The position numbers and the translations under genes were made by a program. The notes under the pieces are model-generated. The model saw only the letters and a program-made list of their open reading frames with translations. It had not been told where the DNA came from and searched no databases. This document shows, piece after piece, positions 56,703-64,000 of a stretch of DNA of 64,000 bases (position 1 is its first letter; each line of letters opens with the position of its first letter). This DNA comes from Variovorax paradoxus (lineage in GTDB: Bacteria > Pseudomonadota > Gammaproteobacteria > Burkholderiales > Burkholderiaceae_C), in the NCBI RefSeq assembly GCF_009755665.1, contig NZ_CP046622.1:1860001-1924000 (forward strand), given 5' to 3'.

Positions 56703-57638
56703 TCAGTCCGTCGCGCACTTTTCGAGATGCGCCACGAGCAGCTGCGCCGCCAGCGACAGCGTCTCTTCACCGCGAAAGCAGATCGCGAAGCGGCGGCGCG
56801 CCCAGGCATCGGTCAGTGGCATGAGCCGAAGGCCGTAGGCGTCGGCAAAGGGCTGCGCCACTTCCGCGGGCACCACGCTGATGGCCAACCCGGCGCGCAC
56901 CACGCGCAGCGCGGCGTCGAAGTTGGTCACCAGCACGCGATAGGCCAGCGGCTTGCCGGCCACGGCGGCTTCGCGGGCGAGCATCAGCTGCACGGCGCTC
57001 AGCGCGGGCATGCCGACAAACTCGTGCTCGAGCACATCCTCGAAGCGCACCTTGCCGCGGCGCGCCGCCGGGTGCGATGGGTGCGCGACCACTGCGAGGT
57101 GGTCGGTGCGGTAGCTGCGCCGCTGCAGGCCTTCGAGGTCGGCGGCGTCCCAGCACAGCCCGATCGACGCGCTGCCCTCTCGAATGCCGCGCACGATCTC
57201 GGGGCTCACGCGCTCTTCCATGTCGACCCGGATGTCGCGGTGCGCGGGGTTCTGCAGAAAGTTGGCCACGTCTTCAGCCAGCGATTCGGCCATGACCGAG
57301 GCCGACGCGAGGATGCGCACATGCCCCCGCGCACCGCTTGCATATGCGGCCATGTCGCGCTCGATGCGCTGCGCGCTGCCGAGCATCGCGCGGGCATGCT
57401 CCAGCAATGTTTCGCCGGCGGGCGTGGGCACCACGCCCCGGCGCTTTCGCAGCAGCAGCGGCGTGCCGACGGCGTCTTCGAGCTGCGCGAGCCGCTTGCT
57501 GATGGCCGAACCGACGATGCTGGCTTGTTCCCCCGCGCGCGCGATGCTGCGGGTTTCGCACACGGAGACGAAGAGGCGGAGGGTGGTGAGGTCGAGGTCT
57601 CGCATGCGGCTGCCGGGTTTGAAGATGTGGTATTCCAT
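56703..57638 (-). CDS. LysR-family transcriptional regulator
   Basis: A 311-residue LysR regulator. The helix-turn-helix is at about residues 17-70 (LRLFVSVCETRSIARAGEQASIVGSAISKRLAQLEDAVG) and the effector-binding domain follows from about 95. An internal Met at 57605 is a credible start because the inverted repeat 57637-57663 covers the first ATG. It is divergent from the HMG-CoA-lyase-like operon, its probable target. Confidence 0.92.
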   Translation of the reverse strand: MEYHIFKPGSRMRDLDLTTLRLFVSVCETRSIARAGEQASIVGSAISKRLAQLEDAVGTPLLLRKRRGVVPTPAGETLLEHARAMLGSAQRIERDMAAYASGARGHVRILASASVMAESLAEDVANFLQNPAHRDIRVDMEERVSPEIVRGIREGSASIGLCWDAADLEGLQRRSYRTDHLAVVAHPSHPAARRGKVRFEDVLEHEFVGMPALSAVQLMLAREAAVAGKPLAYRVLVTNFDAALRVVRAGLAISVVPAEVAQPFADAYGLRLMPLTDAWARRRFAICFRGEETLSLAAQLLVAHLEKCATD

Positions 57639-57663
57639 TTTGGAACGAATTGGCTTCCAAAAT
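57637..57663. promoter_or_regulatory. LysR-type operator candidate
   Basis: ATTTTGGAA-N9-TTCCAAAAT, perfect nine-base arms, fits the interrupted-dyad (T-N11-A) form of LysR sites. It touches the first ATG of the LysR gene and lies 60 bases before the TTG start of the divergent catabolic operon. Confidence 0.6.
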
Positions 57664-57722
57664 CTATTTTCTGATTCGAATGGGAACTCCTAACATCGCA
57701 CCAGACCACGAAGGAGACCGCT

Positions 57723-58694
57723 TTGAACGATGCATCGGTAGCGCCCGCCGCTCACGCCTTTTTGCCGCCCAGCGCGGTTGTCCGCGAAGTGGGCCTCCGC
57801 GACGGCCTGCAGAGCATTGCGAGAACGCTGCCCACCGCACAAAAGCTCGAGTGGATCCGCGACGCGCATGCCGCCGGGCAGCGCGAGATCGAAGTCGGCT
57901 CTTTCGTGCCCGCCCGCCTGCTGCCGCAGCTGGCGGACACGGCCGAACTGCTGGCCTACGCGAAGACGCTGCCGGGGCTTTTCACTTCGGTGCTGGTGCC
58001 CAACCTGCGGGGCGCGGAACTCGCCATTGCGGGCGAGGCCGACCTGATGATGGTGCCGCTGTCGGCCAGCCACGCGCACAGCCTGGCCAACCTGCGCAAG
58101 ACGCCCGACGAAGTGGTGGCCGAGGTTGCACGCATCCGCGCCGCGCGCGATGCCGCGGGCTCCAAGACGATGATCGAGGGCGGCGTGGGCACCGCTTTCG
58201 GCTGCACCATACAAGGCCACGTGGCGCCGGACGAGGTGCTGCGCCTGATGCAGGCGCTGCTCGACGCGGGCGCCGACCGGGTGGGCCTGGCGGACACCGT
58301 CGGCTATGCCGATCCCGCCATGGTCCGCAGCCTGTTCGAACGCGCGCGGCGCATTGCGGGCGACCGCTTCTGGTGCGGCCATTTCCACGACACGCGCGGC
58401 CTGGGGCTGGCCAACGTGTATGCCACGCTCGAAGTCGGCATTTCGCGCTTCGACGCCTGCCTGGCCGGCATCGGCGGTTGCCCGCATGCGCCGGGCGCCA
58501 GCGGCAACGTCGACACCGAAGACCTCGTCTTCATGCTCGAGAGCATGGGCGTGCGCACCGGCGTCGATCTGCCGAAGCTGCTCGACCTGCGCGAGCGCGT
58601 CGCCGGCTGGCTCGAAGGCGAAACGCTGCAGGGCACGGTATGGCGCGCGGGCTTTCCGAAGACCTTTGCGGCGAGCGCCGGAGTCGCGGCATGA
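57723..58694 (+). CDS. HMG-CoA lyase-family protein
   Basis: A 323-residue TIM-barrel enzyme of the hydroxymethylglutaryl-CoA lyase family, which cleaves 3-hydroxy-3-methylglutaryl-CoA (or a citramalyl/other hydroxyacyl-CoA) to acetyl-CoA plus a keto product. The blocks REVGLRDGLQ and the catalytic-Cys loop GIGGCPHAPGASGN, with the metal His pair in CGHFHDTRGLGLAN, are intact. The start is a TTG at 57723 behind an AAGGAG site. Its stop overlaps the CoA-transferase start by four bases. The actual hydroxyacyl-CoA is not determined by sequence. Confidence 0.92.
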   Translation: MNDASVAPAAHAFLPPSAVVREVGLRDGLQSIARTLPTAQKLEWIRDAHAAGQREIEVGSFVPARLLPQLADTAELLAYAKTLPGLFTSVLVPNLRGAELAIAGEADLMMVPLSASHAHSLANLRKTPDEVVAEVARIRAARDAAGSKTMIEGGVGTAFGCTIQGHVAPDEVLRLMQALLDAGADRVGLADTVGYADPAMVRSLFERARRIAGDRFWCGHFHDTRGLGLANVYATLEVGISRFDACLAGIGGCPHAPGASGNVDTEDLVFMLESMGVRTGVDLPKLLDLRERVAGWLEGETLQGTVWRAGFPKTFAASAGVAA

Positions 58695-59905
58695 GCGAAA
58701 CCACGACGAAGCCTGAAGAAAAGCGCCTGCCGCTCACCGGCATTCGCGTGGTCGAGTTCACGCACATGGTCATGGGCCCGACCTGCGGCATGGTGCTGGC
58801 CGACCTGGGTGCGGAAGTCATCAAGGTCGAACCCATCGAGGGCGACCGCACGCGGCAGCTGCTGGGCGCAGGCACGGGCTTTTTTCCGATGTTCAACCGC
58901 AACAAGAAAAGCATTGCGCTCGACCTTCGCCATCCGCAGGGGCTCGAGGCGGCGCTGCGCCTGTGCGCCACCGCTGACGTGGTCGCGCAGAACTTCAGGC
59001 CCGGCACCATGGACAAATACGGGCTCGGCTACGCCGCGCTGGGCAAGCTCAACCCGCGGCTGGTGTACGTGAACCACACCGGCTTTCTGCCCGGGCCCTA
59101 CGAGCACCGCACCGCGCTCGACGAGGTGGTGCAGATGATGGGAGGCCTGGCCTACATGACCGGCCGGCCTGGCGACCCGCTGCGCGCGGGCACCAGCGTG
59201 AACGACATCATGGGCGGCATGTTCGGCGCCATCGGCGCGATGGCCGCGCTCATGCAGCGCATACAGACCGGCAAGGGCTGCGAGGTGCAGTCCGCGCTGT
59301 TCGAGAACAACGTGTTTCTGGTCGGCCAGCACATGCTGCAGTACGCCATCACGGGCCAGGCTGCGGCGCCGATGCCCGAGCGCATCTCGGCCTGGGCGCT
59401 GTACGACGTGTTCACCGTGAAGGACGGCGAGCAGATCTTTCTGGCCGCAGTGAGCGACGCGCAATGGCGGGTGTTCTGTGATGCGCTCGGCTTCGACGAC
59501 CTGAAGGCCGATCCTGCCTTGCGAACCAACAACGACCGGGTTCGCGTGCGGCCCGCCTTGCTCGCTGACCTGCGCGGCCGGCTGGCCGACCGCTCGGCCG
59601 CCGAGCTGTCGGCAATCTTCGAGGCCCGCGGCCTTCCTTTCGCGCCCATCGTGCGGCCAGAAGACCTCTACGAAGATCCGCACCTGAAGGCCACCGGCGG
59701 CCTTGCCGACATCCGCCTGCCCGACGGCGAGCGCGCAGGAGAAACCGCGCAGACCACCCTGTTCCCGATCACGCTGGGCGGCGAGCGCCTGGGCGTGCGG
59801 CTCGATCCGCCGACGCTCGGCGAACACACGCGGGAACTGTTGACCGAGCTCGGCTATGCCGAGGCGCAGGTGGCCGCCATGCGAGCCGAATTGGCCATCG
59901 CCTGA
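58691..59905 (+). CDS. Class III (CaiB/BaiF) CoA-transferase
   Basis: A 404-residue formyl-CoA-transferase-like enzyme that moves CoA between carboxylic acids. The catalytic Asp is Asp172 in AGTSVNDIMGGMFGAIGAMA; GVVLADLGAEVIKVE-like MVLADLGAEVIKVEP and RNKKSIALDLRHPQG are family blocks. The ATG at 58691 overlaps the lyase stop. It most likely makes the CoA ester that the upstream lyase cleaves; the donor CoA-thioester is unknown. The frame is open far upstream without homology. Confidence 0.93.
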   Translation: MSETTTKPEEKRLPLTGIRVVEFTHMVMGPTCGMVLADLGAEVIKVEPIEGDRTRQLLGAGTGFFPMFNRNKKSIALDLRHPQGLEAALRLCATADVVAQNFRPGTMDKYGLGYAALGKLNPRLVYVNHTGFLPGPYEHRTALDEVVQMMGGLAYMTGRPGDPLRAGTSVNDIMGGMFGAIGAMAALMQRIQTGKGCEVQSALFENNVFLVGQHMLQYAITGQAAAPMPERISAWALYDVFTVKDGEQIFLAAVSDAQWRVFCDALGFDDLKADPALRTNNDRVRVRPALLADLRGRLADRSAAELSAIFEARGLPFAPIVRPEDLYEDPHLKATGGLADIRLPDGERAGETAQTTLFPITLGGERLGVRLDPPTLGEHTRELLTELGYAEAQVAAMRAELAIA

Positions 59906-59944
59906 CCGATTCTTTAGTTGAAAACCATAAAGAGAGACAAGACC

Positions 59945-60931
59945 ATGCACACGATGCTTCCCCCGATGACCCGCCGCGCCGTACTGGGTTTTGGTGCTTC
60001 CGCCGCCGCGCTGGCCGCGTGCCCCGCGCTCGCGCAGGGCTCCGACAAGCCCGTACGTTTCATCCTGCCGATCAGCGCCGGTTCGGGCGTGGACGCCATC
60101 GCGCGCGCGGCATCGGTTGCGCTCGGCAAGGCCTTCGGCCAGCCGGTGGTGATAGAAAACCTGCCGGGCGCGGGCGGCATCACCGGCACATCGGTGGTGG
60201 TCAAGGCCGCGCCCGACGGGCTCACGCTCGGCATGGTGTCGAACAACCACGTCATCAATCCGGCCGTGTACAAGAAGTTGCCCTTCGACGCCATCGCGGA
60301 CGTGACGCCCATCAGCGTGGTGGGCGCGACCCCGCTGGTGCTTGTGGTCAACCCGAAGCTGCCCGCCAAAAACGTGAAGGAGCTGGTGGCGCTGCTGCGC
60401 GCCAAGCCAGACACCTACAACTACGCTTCGTCGGGCAACGGCACCATCATTCACCTGGCCGGCGAGATGTTCATGGAAGAGGCCGGCGTGAAAGCGCGGC
60501 ACATTCCCTACAAGGGCACCGGCCCGATGGTCACCGACATGATCGCGGGCCAGGTCGAGATGGGCGTGGTGGCATTGCCCGCGGTGCAGCCGCACCTCAA
60601 GAGCGGCGCGTTGCGCGCTATTGGCCTGTGCAGCCCCCAGCGCTCGCCGGCTGCGCCCGATATCCAGACCATTTCGGAGCAGGGCCTGCCCAACTACGCG
60701 GTCGAAGGCTGGTTCGCGGTGATCGGCCCGCCCAAGATGCAGGCCGCCGACATTCAGCGCGCGCACGCCGCGGTGGCCGCGGCTTTCACGAGCGAAGAGG
60801 TGCGCGAGGCCATGGACAAGCAAGGCAATGTCATCAAGCCGACTTCGCCCGAACAGGCCGCAAGCTACTTCCGAAGCGAAGCCGCGCGCTATGCCGCGCT
60901 GGTGAAGAAGGCGAACGTCGTATTGGAATGA
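59945..60931 (+). CDS. Bug-family tripartite tricarboxylate transporter binding protein
   Basis: A 328-residue periplasmic binding protein with a twin-arginine-like signal (MTRRAVLGFGASAAALAACP, cut near ALAQG) and Bug blocks LPISAGSGVDAIARAASVAL, LPGAGGITGTSVV and HIPYKGTGPMVTDMIAGQVE. It is the last gene of the lyase/CoA-transferase operon, 39 bases after the transferase, and probably binds the acid that operon degrades. A TTG at 59918 is an alternative start; the ATG at 59945 is preferred. Confidence 0.92.
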   Translation: MHTMLPPMTRRAVLGFGASAAALAACPALAQGSDKPVRFILPISAGSGVDAIARAASVALGKAFGQPVVIENLPGAGGITGTSVVVKAAPDGLTLGMVSNNHVINPAVYKKLPFDAIADVTPISVVGATPLVLVVNPKLPAKNVKELVALLRAKPDTYNYASSGNGTIIHLAGEMFMEEAGVKARHIPYKGTGPMVTDMIAGQVEMGVVALPAVQPHLKSGALRAIGLCSPQRSPAAPDIQTISEQGLPNYAVEGWFAVIGPPKMQAADIQRAHAAVAAAFTSEEVREAMDKQGNVIKPTSPEQAASYFRSEAARYAALVKKANVVLE

Positions 60932-60940
60932 AGCGCGGGC

Positions 60941-61261
60941 TCAGGCCGGGCTCGTGATCTTGAGCCCGAGAATGCCCGCGACGATCAGGCCGACGCAGAT
61001 CAGCCGCGCCGCGTTGGCGGGCTCGTGGAACAGCACGATGCCCAGGATCACCGTGCCCACGGCACCGATGCCGGTCCACACGGCATAGGCGGTGCCCACG
61101 GGCAGCGAGCGCATTGCCCAGCCCAGCAGCACCACGCTCAGCACCATTGAAATGGCCGTGCCGATCGAGGGCCAGAGCCTGGTAAATCCTTCGGTGTACT
61201 TGAGACCGATGGCCCAGCCCATTTCGAGCAGACCCGCCACCAACAACACGACCCACGCCAT
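60941..61261 (-). CDS. sugE: SMR-family transporter SugE/Gdx
   Basis: A 106-residue small multidrug-resistance protein with four membrane helices. [23 protein letters not shown] and [17 protein letters not shown] identify the SugE/Gdx branch, whose members export guanidinium in exchange for protons. The essential Glu lies in the first helix (GLLEMGW). The ATG at 61261 is 19 bases after the HPP-CBS gene stop, so it is probably the last gene of a three-gene operon. No guanidine riboswitch was found upstream. Confidence 0.94.
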   Translation of the reverse strand: MAWVVLLVAGLLEMGWAIGLKYTEGFTRLWPSIGTAISMVLSVVLLGWAMRSLPVGTAYAVWTGIGAVGTVILGIVLFHEPANAARLICVGLIVAGILGLKITSPA

Positions 61262-61280
61262 GTGCGCTCCTTGAAAGGTT

Positions 61281-62414
61281 TCAGTTCTCGGGCCGCACGG
61301 CACGATAGAGCGCACGCACGAAATCCGACTGCGTGATCATGCCGGTGAGCCGCCTTTCATGGTCGATGATAGGGATATGGTGGTGGCCGCCTTCTGAGAA
61401 CAGCGGCACCAGGTCGACCACCGGCCGGTCGGCGCTGGCCACGCGCACCTGGCGCGTCATGATCTGGCCGACCACTTCCGGCTTGTTCGACACCACGGTG
61501 CGCGTGGCGCGGATCAGGTCGCGCAGGCGCCCCGCAATGCCTTCGTGGTGCTCGAGGTCGAGCATGCGAAAGAAGTCGGCCTGCGTCACGATGCCGACCA
61601 CGCGGCGCGTGCGGTCGATGACGGGCAGGGCCTTGATGCGGCGCTGGTTCATCAGCGTCCAGGCCTCTTGCAGCGGCGTGCCGAACTCCACCGACACCGG
61701 CTCGCGCGACATGATGTCGGCGCAGTGCAGCGTGCCGAGGCGCCGCTTGTAAGACTCGAGTTCGGTCTGCTGGATGAGCGATTCGAGGTCGTCGCGGCTG
61801 ATGTCCAGCACCTGGTTGTAGCGGGCCAGCACCGCATCGATGTCGGCCTGGCTGAACCGGGCATCCGCCGAGGGCGGCCGTGCCACCTGCACGTGCGGAT
61901 AGCGCCTGCCCGTGAGCGTGTTGTAGGCCACGCCGGCCAGCACCAGCAGCAGCGAGTTCACGAGGGTGGGGAACAGCGCCGCGGAAAAGTCGGTGGTGTG
62001 CGTCAGCACCGAGAGCAGCGCGGCGGCGCCGCCCGGCGGGTGCAGGCTGCGCGTGGCAAACATCAGCCCGATGGCCGCGCCGACGGCCAACGCGGCGGCC
62101 CAGGCCGCGTCCGGTATCCAGTGGACGCAGGCAATGCCCACCAGTGTCGACAGCGTGTTGCCGACGATGACCGACCAAGGCTGTGCGAGCGGGCTCGCGG
62201 GCACGGCAAATACCAGCACCGCGCTCGCGCCCATCGGCGCAATGAGCCAGATGCTGATACCCGCTGCTTCGGCCATCCAGCGGCACAGCAGCGCGGTAAT
62301 GACCAGGCCGATTGCCGCGCCGGCCACGGCGCGCATGCGCTCGCGAATGTCGACGGTGTTGCGGCCCGGCAGCCAGGCGCGCGCATGGGTGAGCAAGGCG
62401 GAAAACTGCGGCAT
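61281..62414 (-). CDS. HPP-family membrane protein with two CBS domains
   Basis: A 377-residue protein whose N-terminal half (about 28-165) is an HPP-family membrane domain with four or five helices and the [11 protein letters not shown] motif, followed by two CBS domains (about 230-290 and 320-375: [44 protein letters not shown]). CBS pairs sense adenosine nucleotides; HPP proteins have been linked to nitrite or ion transport in plastids and bacteria. Its ligand is unknown. The start is four bases downstream of the MFS stop. Confidence 0.9.
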   Translation of the reverse strand: MPQFSALLTHARAWLPGRNTVDIRERMRAVAGAAIGLVITALLCRWMAEAAGISIWLIAPMGASAVLVFAVPASPLAQPWSVIVGNTLSTLVGIACVHWIPDAAWAAALAVGAAIGLMFATRSLHPPGGAAALLSVLTHTTDFSAALFPTLVNSLLLVLAGVAYNTLTGRRYPHVQVARPPSADARFSQADIDAVLARYNQVLDISRDDLESLIQQTELESYKRRLGTLHCADIMSREPVSVEFGTPLQEAWTLMNQRRIKALPVIDRTRRVVGIVTQADFFRMLDLEHHEGIAGRLRDLIRATRTVVSNKPEVVGQIMTRQVRVASADRPVVDLVPLFSEGGHHHIPIIDHERRLTGMITQSDFVRALYRAVRPEN

Positions 62415-62418
62415 GGCT

Positions 62419-63654
62419 TCAGACCTCCGCGGCCACGCGGCGGCCGATTTCGGGCCACCGCCCGTGCAGCCAGACCCATGCGACGAGGCCGATGCCCAGC
62501 ATCAGCATCGACGTCAGCGCCAGTGCCAGCGTGGAATGCATGACCAGCGGCGCCACCACGCCGGCAACGATGCCGTTGGCGGTGGAGCCGATCACGGCCT
62601 GCAGCGACGAGGCCATGCCGCGCCGCTCCGGATGGAGGTCGAGCACCAGCAGCGTGACCACCGGCACCATCAGCGCCCAGCCGAAGGCGAACACTGCCAG
62701 CGGCCACAAGGCCCACGCGGCGTGCGCGGTGAACAGCGCGTTGGCCGCAACGTTCACCAGCGACGTCACCAGCATGATCAAGAAGCCGTCGCGGATCTGC
62801 CGCTTGGGCGCCACCTTGCCCGCCATGCGGCCGCTGGCCCATGCGCCCGACATGATGCCGCCGATGGTCAGCAGGAAGAACCAGAAGAACTGCGTTGGCG
62901 CCAGCGCGAGGTGGTCGCCCAGAAAGGCCGGCGCCGCCAGCACATAGAGGAACATGCCGTTGAACGGAACGCCGCTTGCAAAGGCAAGCAGCAGAAAGCG
63001 CGGATCGGAGCACAGGTCCCAGTAGCCGCGCATCAGGTGGCGCACCTGGAACGGCTGGCGCTGGCTCCGGTGAAGCGTTTCGGGCAGCAGCTTGTAGTTG
63101 GCCACGAACAGAATCACGCCAACCGCCACCAGGAACCAGAAGATCGCATGCCAGCCGGCATGAACGAAGAGGAAGCCGCCGACGATGGGCGCAATGGCCG
63201 GCGCCACGCCGAAGTAGATGGTCACCTGGCTCATCACGCGCTGCGCATCGGCCGGCGGGAACATGTCGCGGATGACTGCGCGTGAGACCACGATGCCCGC
63301 GCCGGTCGACAGGCCCTGCAGTCCGCGGAACAGCACCAGCTGCGCAATGTTCTGCGACAGTGCGCAGCCCAGCGAGGCAATAGTGAACACCGCGAGGCCC
63401 CACAGCACCACGGGCCGGCGGCCGAAGCTGTCCGACAGCGCGCCGTGGAACAGGTTCATGAACGCGAAGCCGAACAGGTAGGCCGAAAGCGTCTGCTGCA
63501 TTTCTGCGGGCGTGGCGCCAATGGAGCGCGCAATGCCCGAGAAGGCCGGAATGTAGGTGTCGATGGAAAAGGGACCGAGCATGCCCAGCACGGCGAGCAG
63601 CACGGCAAGCGCCCAGCGCGGCGCCAGCCAGAGCTTTTCTGCATCGGGATTCAT
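62419..63654 (-). CDS. Bcr/CflA-family MFS drug transporter
   Basis: A 411-residue transporter with twelve hydrophobic segments. The Bcr/CflA pattern is clear: FSIDTYIPAFSGIARSIGATPAEMQQTLSAYLFGFAF, SDSFGRRPVVLWGL and the GLQGLSTGAGIVVSRAVIRDMF antiporter motif. Such proteins export bicyclomycin, chloramphenicol-like drugs or amino acids by proton antiport. It is the first gene of an operon with the HPP-CBS and sugE genes. Its promoter lies in the short gap after the rpoD terminator. Confidence 0.94.
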   Translation of the reverse strand: MNPDAEKLWLAPRWALAVLLAVLGMLGPFSIDTYIPAFSGIARSIGATPAEMQQTLSAYLFGFAFMNLFHGALSDSFGRRPVVLWGLAVFTIASLGCALSQNIAQLVLFRGLQGLSTGAGIVVSRAVIRDMFPPADAQRVMSQVTIYFGVAPAIAPIVGGFLFVHAGWHAIFWFLVAVGVILFVANYKLLPETLHRSQRQPFQVRHLMRGYWDLCSDPRFLLLAFASGVPFNGMFLYVLAAPAFLGDHLALAPTQFFWFFLLTIGGIMSGAWASGRMAGKVAPKRQIRDGFLIMLVTSLVNVAANALFTAHAAWALWPLAVFAFGWALMVPVVTLLVLDLHPERRGMASSLQAVIGSTANGIVAGVVAPLVMHSTLALALTSMLMLGIGLVAWVWLHGRWPEIGRRVAAEV

Positions 63655-63686
63655 GAGGTTTGCTCCATTTTTCTTATCCGAAGGCC

Positions 63687-63712
63687 AAAAAAGAAAGCGC
63701 CCTTGCGGGCGC
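63687..63712 (-). terminator. Intrinsic terminator of rpoD
   Basis: On the minus strand GCGCCC-GCAA-GGGCGC followed by TTTCTTTTTT. A GNRA tetraloop on a GC stem with a long T-run, starting 31 bases after the rpoD stop; a very strong Rho-independent terminator. Confidence 0.92.
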
Positions 63713-63743
63713 CTCCTCGTCAGAGAAATACCGGGAGACCGGC

Positions 63744-64000
<257 letters not shown>

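Noticed and set aside
61262..61280. Guanidine riboswitch before sugE
   Set aside because: Only 19 bases separate sugE from the preceding gene, too little for any known guanidine riboswitch.

Overview
The window is high-GC, densely coded DNA from a betaproteobacterium, most likely a Comamonadaceae member close to Variovorax. The inference rests on many periplasmic Bug-type (tripartite tricarboxylate) binding proteins, Burkholderiales-like gene clusters, short GC-rich intergenic palindromes of the kind common in that family, and housekeeping proteins (DnaK, DnaJ, GrpE, AroQ, Psd, the RpoD C-terminus) of betaproteobacterial type. No tRNA, rRNA, CRISPR array, prophage or transposase was recognised. 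The genus is inferred from sequence character, not from a database match.

Layout. 1-5.8 kb: the end of a Rieske-protein gene, aroQ, then the stress operon prkA-yeaH-spoVR with a candidate sigma-54 promoter. 6.4-12.5 kb: the heat-shock locus grpE-dnaK-dnaJ with two sigma-32-type promoters, an FKBP isomerase, an HxlR-type regulator and psd. 12.6-29.3 kb: a large divergent catabolic locus for hexuronates and aldarates. Its leftward arm carries uronate dehydrogenase, an SMP-30 lactonase, a TRAP transporter, galactarate dehydratase, an SDR enzyme, two Bug proteins and a beta-propeller lactonase. Its rightward arm carries a GntR/FadR regulator, a Bug protein, kdgD, a small lipoprotein, gudD and an aldehyde dehydrogenase. 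Together they can convert glucuronate/galacturonate, or external glucarate/galactarate, to 2-oxoglutarate. Similar palindromes in front of the regulator gene and of the rightward catabolic operon look like its operators.

29.3-44 kb: an MFS/LysR pair; a fused osmoprotectant-type ABC binding protein-permease with no ATPase nearby; a ROK-type kinase whose motifs appear circularly permuted; a YbhGFSR-like ABC-2 drug exporter with HlyD, outer-membrane lipoprotein and TetR regulator; a cardiolipin synthase and a glutathione transferase. 44-55 kb: a methoxy-aromatic locus with vanA-gntR-vanB, a divergent core-MetE-like methyltransferase, a complete Liv-type ABC transporter and a tannase/feruloyl-esterase lipoprotein. 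A three-half-site element resembling IclR-family (PcaU/PobR) operators lies upstream of the Liv operon, and a 260-bp inverted-repeat element interrupts it.

55-64 kb: a DsbA-like oxidoreductase overlapping an atypical metallo-beta-lactamase-fold protein; a LysR-controlled HMG-CoA-lyase/CoA-transferase/Bug cluster; an export-linked operon (Bcr-type MFS, HPP-CBS membrane protein, SugE); and the 3' end of rpoD with a strong intrinsic terminator. The most novel-looking items are the apparently permuted ROK protein, the MetE-like gene sharing operators with vanAB, the triple half-site before livK, and the long inverted-repeat element between livK and livH.
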